Shown piece after piece: positions 58,376 through 64,000 of a stretch of DNA of 64,000 nt. The notes beneath the pieces are model-generated. The model was not told the origin of the DNA and ran no database searches. It worked only from the letters and a program-made list of their open reading frames with translations. Location: NCBI GenBank assembly GCA_026419785.1, contig JAODTK010001333.1, forward strand, positions 62,001 to 126,000. Direction: 5' to 3'. Every line of letters begins with the position of its first letter. Positions within the stretch are counted from its first letter, which is position 1. A program made the position numbers and the translations under genes. Source of the stretch: Sclerodactyla briareus. Lineage: Eukaryota; Echinodermata; Holothuroidea; Dendrochirotida; Sclerodactylidae.

Positions 58376-59100
58376 TATTTTGATGGTGATTTAGGAAGAT
58401 GGTTAAAGGGGACTATGCGTTAGTAAGCACGCAACGGCCGTATATGACGGCGTCATTTGTCCGATATATTCAATGCGTATATCGCCTATTACACAAAGTC
58501 AATGTAGCAATCCGCAGTATGTAGTTGATTAATATCGGACTCTTACCATAACACTCGCGTGGGTAAGGCTGCGAACTATTATTTTTCGGGTAATGTGGTA
58601 ACCATCAGTAAGCACGAGAGTCACATGTAGCTAAACTCGCATTTAGGTAAGGGGGGTAGTGTAAATACATCTTTCTATTAGTGCAGTCTTGTGCAATACG
58701 CTGTAATTTGAGTATAAAATTTACAACTTGAACAACAAATCAGCGCCGACCATTATTCCCCTTTATTAGTGAATTACGCGATTACCACGTTGAATTTCTA
58801 TAAAACTTGGATATGATCAACTATGCATAAGCAGTCCGAGCAGATTTTGCGATGTGTTGCCCCTAATATTATGACTAACCCAACATAAAGAAAGAGTTTA
58901 ACTGATCTATGCTTCTTTCATATAACACCTTTTAGTTTATTCCTCAAAATACACCCATCGTTCTTGACGGTCGCACCAAAGTCATGATTTGTTTGAACTC
59001 TAGTCTCCCGTACACTGATCCCAAACAGTATTTCAGCACCAAAGGATTGTCATTTCGCCCTCAAGTGGATTCATATGACCTCCCACCTAATTTCAAATCA

Positions 59101-59186
59101 CTATATATAAGATATATATATATATATATATAGATATATATTATAAGATATATATATATATATATATATAATATATAATATTGATA

Positions 59187-59218
<32 letters not shown>

Positions 59219-59232
59219 TTATTATACAATAA
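59101..59232. repeat. TA dinucleotide microsatellite
   Basis: About 130 bp of TATATA with a few AAGATA and AATATTGATATG interruptions. Confidence 0.95.
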
Positions 59233-59449
59233 AATGGATAGTATAGAATATAGTATTGCTTAAAATTTGGGCCTCCGTTAATATAGTTGGCTAATAGATG
59301 GGCTAAAGCCCTCAGCTCTAGATGAAATTGACAGGTCGGTCAGCACCAGTTGCCGTGGGAGGGAAAAAGGGGGGGTACCATTGGTGGGGTAGTGGTGGGT
59401 TCTATTTTGTTGCAAAAAATACGGACAAGGAATCACTACGCATGCGTTC

Positions 59450-60004
59450 TTGTGCCAGTCCCTATTACTGTATTCGATTTTCGGAACTGATGAAGGGTGT
59501 CGGACGGAAGGCGGTCGGACTGGAAGGTTAATTCTATTTTCGGGACCGACCCGGTTGTGAGACGTGCATTACGTTTGCGGAGCTGAATGCGTGTTATTCA
59601 TTTTCGGACTGAATTCGTGTCGGACTGGACGACTTGTCGGCATGTACCTTGAACTTGAACGATGGATATCAACGTCTGCATGAGCCCCACCCCCTCACTC
59701 CAAGATATTCCCCTGACTACCCAGGTTATAAGCCTGTTGGTTACACGATTATAGAGGGCCACTTACTGGAAAAAGGATATCGGATCGCCCGAAGTCTAGC
59801 AAAGTGTTCCATACAAGTGAGTTATTACATATTGCGGCAGTTGTATTACAAAACGGGCCAGTTTTATTACAAAAACGGCTAATTTTATTACAAAACGGGC
59901 CAGCTATTACAAAACGGGCCAGTTTTATTACAAAACGGGCCAGCTATTTACAAATTGCAGCGTTTATTACAAAGCGGGTTAGTACACATGCCTCTTCAAA
60001 CGCC
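59450..60004 (-). repeat. Fold-back element, right arm
   Basis: In reverse complement it repeats the left arm: TACTAACCCGCTTTGTAATA, then CTGGCCCGTTTTGTAATA units (59,970-59,840), CTGCCGCAATATGTAATA, TGTATGGAACAC, and at 59,640-59,450 the CAGTCCGACACGAATTCAGT and CCGAAAATGAATAACACG units. It is shorter than the left arm. Confidence 0.8.
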
Positions 60005-60404
60005 CTGTAACTGCATGTGACGTTTTCTCTCGTTGAATGTTATTTCCTGACGCAGAGATTGGCTAAAGTTGCAGGAAGTATCTTTTCATGATAGAAAACA
60101 GCCATTCATCATAATTTCTTCCTCGTGTCTCTGTCTGTTTATCTGTTATTCAACCTCACACTGGAATATCGCTCAACGCAATATACGCCTATGCGTTGAT
60201 TAAATAATGACGCATGGCAGTAAAACCGAGTGTGTCGTGTTTGTGTGTCGTGTTTGGAAGGTCTTCCGACAAGTTGGACTGAGTAAAGGCACTACCATGT
60301 TCGCCCAATATCCACTGATCGCCACGGACGGTTATTACAAATTCCCCAAGCAAGATGGCGTTGGTGTTCCAATCATTCGAGTGATGTTTTCCTGTCGATA
60401 GCAA
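60005..60404. other. No recognisable gene
   Basis: Short frames of 64-71 codons on both strands, unassigned. Confidence 0.4.
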
Positions 60405-61260
60405 TCATGACAGAGATAATCTGATCTCAGAGTGGCCTAAAAGATTTCGGGGGCAAGAATGCCCTCCCTGATCCCAAATAGCCACCCCGCCCTCGTTGCG
60501 GTTAACATATTCACCGTAAAGTTTGAAGTTAGGTATTTCTAGGTTTCCGTTGTGGTCAAGAAGGTACAAAATGTGGCGATTGTAGGTTTTAATATGGACA
60601 ATAATACGGGAAGCTTGTTCCAAATACTGTTTAAATTTACATAAGAGGGCATTTTAGTTAGTCATGAGGTTACTTTGTTCAGGGTAGCTACCTCCTATAC
60701 TCCACGCCCCTCCGGCTAATTATAGTGATTATCAGAATCTTCCCCCTTCGATACTGATGTTGGAATATTTAGAGCCCAAATAATATTACGAGAATATTAC
60801 GAGAATAATTTGTGGGATGTTGGCTTTTAAAGGTGCTAATCCCAAAATTCGCAACAGAAGCTATGGTATTCACATTATCTTTATTATCAAGTGTTTGTTG
60901 ACTTCCACCAGAGTAGCAGCTTGGCTCAGACTTGTTTTTGGATGGATTCCATGTTCTTTTTGTTGATTTCCTCCATTTTTTTCGTTTTGTTTTCTGGCCT
61001 CGATAAGGCCTCGGACATCCCTTATAAATGGTTGTATGGGTACCCCCACAGTCAACGCACTGTTTTCCTTGTTAACCGGGGGTATTTGATCGCACTGGTG
61101 CAGACTCTGTCGACCCCATGACCAAACAGTTGGCATCTATAACATGTCTTGTAGGAGTTGGGGGGAGTCCTGGACCTGGTATTTTTTCAGGAAACGGAGC
61201 TTTGGGAGATAGTTGACAGACGCGTTTCACTGCAGGTTGGAGTACCCTGAACTCACAGCG
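60405..61260 (-). mobile_element. LINE 5-prime half: ORF1 zinc knuckles and start of endonuclease
   Basis: The minus strand shows, near 61,140-61,085, KTCYRCQLFGHGVDRVC, a CCHC knuckle with one extra residue before the last cysteine. After a frameshift, QCVDCGGTHTTIYKGCP follows (about 61,060-61,010), which is the CxxC-GG-xH-x6-CP knuckle characteristic of gag-like ORF1 proteins of Jockey/I-type LINEs, then a lysine-rich tail. Downstream, at 60,570-60,480, LEIPNFKLYGEYVNRNEGGV AIW resembles the (I)PGY.L.R.DR...GGGVAIY segment of the AP-type endonuclease that opens ORF2. ORF1 before endonuclease is the expected order. The endonuclease call is weaker than the zinc-knuckle call. The rest of ORF2 is missing towards the fold-back element. 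Confidence 0.7.
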
Positions 61261-64000
61261 TTATTTCTGCGTGGTGGCCACCTCCGCTACTGTGGTTGCC
61301 TAAAACGCAAAACTTACAAAAAAGAACGGAAAACACAAACAATTTATGCCGCCTCAGGAATTAGACAATATAATACACCATACAACAAATGCCAGCGTAA
61401 CAAATAGTGGGAAATAAAGAATCTGGATACAAAAATAGAATCTACTCTAAAGCACACGTGCACGTAAGCTCTCTCTATCTTGCCACTCTTCCACCAAATT
61501 ATTGCCTGCAGGCACGTCAACAGAACACTTGTCTGGTTATGTCTAGCCGTTATCACAACCAGTGCTACGCCAGTTCCTTTCAAGTTATTACACATTTTCT
61601 GCGAGAGATCGTTGTATTCAACGACGCGTTGTTAATGCCACTTGACGGTAAATCTCTATATTGAATCCCATTAGTGATAATGTGTTGTTTGTTTGTTTGT
61701 TTGTCGCAGCTTCTTTTGTTTTCGAACGGTCCAGCTATGGAAATTGAACTAGCACCGGCCTACGCATATATTTTCTCGGGAGAAGTCGTACTTCATCTGC
61801 TACGGGATGCTTTTTGGAGATTTGTGATATCTTAGTTATATATTAGGCCACCATTCGCGGCATCATTTAGAGAATGAAGAACATATACGGAAGTGTAGGT
61901 TATACAAATGCCTCTTATCAAGGCGACAAACTGACTTCAATTCGGGAACAATGGCCCGAGTAAATGTTCATTACTCCAATCATGAATATTCTACTGTTAT
62001 CCGGGAAAAAGAAAGACACCTTGCCCATCCGATCATATCTAATTCTCCCAAGACTGAATTAGGTCCTACTCTGCGGGCGTCTATACTACATCATTCCTAC
62101 TGCTTGTAATTCTCACGTTATAAAAATAAAATCCCTGACTAGTCAGTGAGACATTCCTTTTCTGTCAAAGAGATGTTCTGTTACGGTAACCCGAGATGCC
62201 AATATCATGTTCCCAAACTAACTGATTGAGGCGAGGGTGCGAACCCTCCTCTCAACATTTTGGCCTGTGATCATCGCAGACGGTTTGTTCTTTGTTATCA
62301 GCTACCAACGTTTGTCCTTCGACCCTGTACTCAAGGTTTTGTGCATTTAGTATGCATTTGCCATAATAACTGCTAAGTGTTGGGTTTTAGGATTAATTGT
62401 CCTCATCACGGAAGGGATGTCCTCATCACGCTAGGGTCAGTAGTATACATTGGAATACGTGATGATTCAGGCAAGAGAATGCGTACTGGTGCGATCTAGG
62501 CCATACATTTTGTATGCGAATTACACACAGTGGAAACATGAAAAATCCCCGTTGATCGCCATTTTGAGTCACCCAAATTAAACTTGCGTCCCTCGCCCTC
62601 AGCTAGTGCTTAGCACTGGGATGATACACGAGTATAATTCACTTTCACACATACATAGTTCAAGTCGTGTTAATGGATGAACGATACACTGTTAAAAAAG
62701 GCTGGGCAAATATTGAAAGCAGCGGCAGCGAACCCGAAAGTTGGGTAAAACCAAATTGACGAATCAATAGACAAAATTCACGTTAAGCGTATAGCTCATC
62801 AGTGGAATGGATTTTCGATAGTAAGTCCATTTTTGCTGAACTTTCGAAGTAGCTGAATACTTGCCCAACGTTTTAACAGTGGCAAAAAAAAACATTCACC
62901 CACTGATTGAGTTTGACGTGTTTTCCGCACAGATTTTTTCCTCTCAGATGTTGCGGTAAAATTAAAAGACGATAAGCTGTCTACTAGTCCCCGTCGTGAC
63001 TCCATCTAATTAAATGCGTTCCATCCACATCAATTAGGGATTAAGTGATGAACGGCCAGATGTTATATGATATGAACGTATCTGTCTCGATCCCAATGTT
63101 ATTTTGTGGGAAGGTTAACCCCTACTCATCATAGGATGAATAATAAAGTGAAACAGGGTTAGCCTTATCCTTCACAACGAGAAACTACCACCGGATAAAT
63201 TACCGATGCTTCCCCCCTGTTAGTACTAATATATCATAGATTTTTATGTTGTGCATATTAATTTCTTAATTTCTGTGATGAAAGTTTTAGATGTACAGTA
63301 TAAAGCAAATCTATATTTTGTATGTGCACTTTTAACCATGTTTTCTCCAGATTTTGAGGTGAAATAAAATAAATCCAAATCTATAGAGGGACGATGAACA
63401 CATTTCCGGATGTTTGCTCATCCCCCTCCCCCCCCCCCCCCCCCAGGCTGAATGTCGTCAACAACAAACATGGGAAGCCAAATGCTCAGGAGTCAATTAG
63501 CTAACTCTGCGTCCCATTAAACGCCATCACGCGAAGGAGCCAGTTATGCGTAGAGCCGACTACAGACGGGGAAGTTATCCTCAGCATCCGCCCTGGAAGA
63601 GCAGTAGCCTTCTCTCCGAGGGAATATGACAGTTTCCGTCAAACAACATGTGAATCATTCCGTGCATGATATGTGAAGATGGGAGGCATGTTCGCAATGT
63701 TGGTGACCAACGACTCTTTGCAGCATTAAGGCCACCCCAATTACCCTGTGGTCGAAAACATAATTGTTCTCCTCTTCTTGAAGATTTTGCTAATGCTAAG
63801 GATAGGAAGGCCTGACAAATTAAGGTAATCAAACGACTCAAGGCCATATTTTGTTGACTGAAAAATTCGATTATGATGTGCATTGGATATGCGGACTATG
63901 CATCGACAATCTCTTGACTCGTTTGTTCCAACTAAGAATTACCAATTACCAACAGGAAATAGGTCTATTCGCTCGTTGATTATCCCTCAGCTATTCACAC
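61261..64000. other. No recognisable gene; one 17-base C run
   Basis: A 100-codon minus-strand frame at 63,581-63,883 and others of 64-85 codons at 61.2-61.7 kb are unassigned. TGTCCTCATCACG is duplicated at about 62,399 and 62,419. The C run is at 63,428-63,444. Confidence 0.4.
63428..63444. repeat. C run, 17 bases
   Basis: Uninterrupted C homopolymer following TCCCCCT. Confidence 0.95.

Larger units (their letters stand above)
57232..60004. mobile_element. Fold-back element with long repetitive inverted arms
   Basis: Both ends are in inverted orientation. The left end reads GCGTCGAAACAAG...GTACTAACCCG (57,233-57,269), and the reverse complement of the right end reads GCGTTTGAAGAGG...GTACTAACCCG (60,003-59,973). 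Each is followed inward by 7-9 short tandem units GGCCCGTTTTGTAATA, then GCCGCAATTTGTA, then an array of CAGTCCGAAAATAAATAA-type units. The total is about 2.77 kb. The centre carries non-coding DNA, a family A scrap and a TA microsatellite. Arms built of short tandem repeats resemble foldback-type DNA elements. No transposase was found, and no target-site duplication is evident. Confidence 0.75.

Noticed and set aside
1-64000. CRISPR arrays, bacterial operons, prophage
   Set aside because: No regularly spaced identical repeats with unique spacers and no prokaryotic gene density. All direct repeats found are animal-type tandem or dispersed repeats.

Overview
This window looks like repeat-rich animal DNA, most likely from a marine invertebrate and plausibly a deuterostome such as an echinoderm. 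That guess rests on the mix of LINE families, (A/T)GACCT-rich tandem repeats, tRNA-derived SINEs and intron-like splice context, and there is no diagnostic gene. No complete gene is visible. The longest open frames are low-complexity pyrimidine translations. Nothing bacterial (operons, ribosome binding sites, CRISPR arrays) is present.

Two stretches look like host coding DNA. One is a 145-bp exon at 28,972-29,116 (+) with consensus-type splice sites, encoding part of a short-chain dehydrogenase/reductase of the retinol-dehydrogenase type. The other is an open frame at 44,319-44,705 (-) that reads like a CD300/pIgR-type V-set immunoglobulin domain. The second call is tentative.

Most of what can be recognised is decayed mobile DNA. 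Non-LTR retrotransposon (LINE) pieces lie at about 2.0-2.9 kb (-), 4.9-5.45 kb (-), 17.15-17.5 kb (-), 19.0-19.6 kb (-), 24.6-26.6 kb (-, interrupted by a SINE), 29.6-30.5 kb (+), 47.95-49.4 kb (+), 55.2-56.0 kb (-) and 60.4-61.3 kb (-, ORF1 zinc knuckles plus part of the endonuclease). At least three to four lineages are represented. None has an intact reading frame.

Two non-coding repeat families dominate the rest. Family A (9.5-12.3, 35.4-36.15, 37.8-40.1 and 45.9-47.0 kb, plus a scrap at 58.3 kb) has a hairpin at one end and a GGCGATCGCC palindrome at the other. In the first copy an internal segment of about 600 bp is tandemly amplified. Family B (19.7-21.4 kb, with scraps at 45.0-45.8 kb) is a dimeric tandem array of about 300 bp per dimer, rich in TGACC(T/C) words. 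A third structure, at 57.23-60.00 kb, is a fold-back element with long inverted arms made of short tandem repeats. It lies between two LINE remnants.

The remaining DNA holds microsatellites, unusually many long G or C homopolymers, a pyrimidine tract with a 229-bp period, and long stretches where nothing could be recognised. Boundaries of decayed elements are approximate, because they were found by reading translations and comparing copies within the window by eye.
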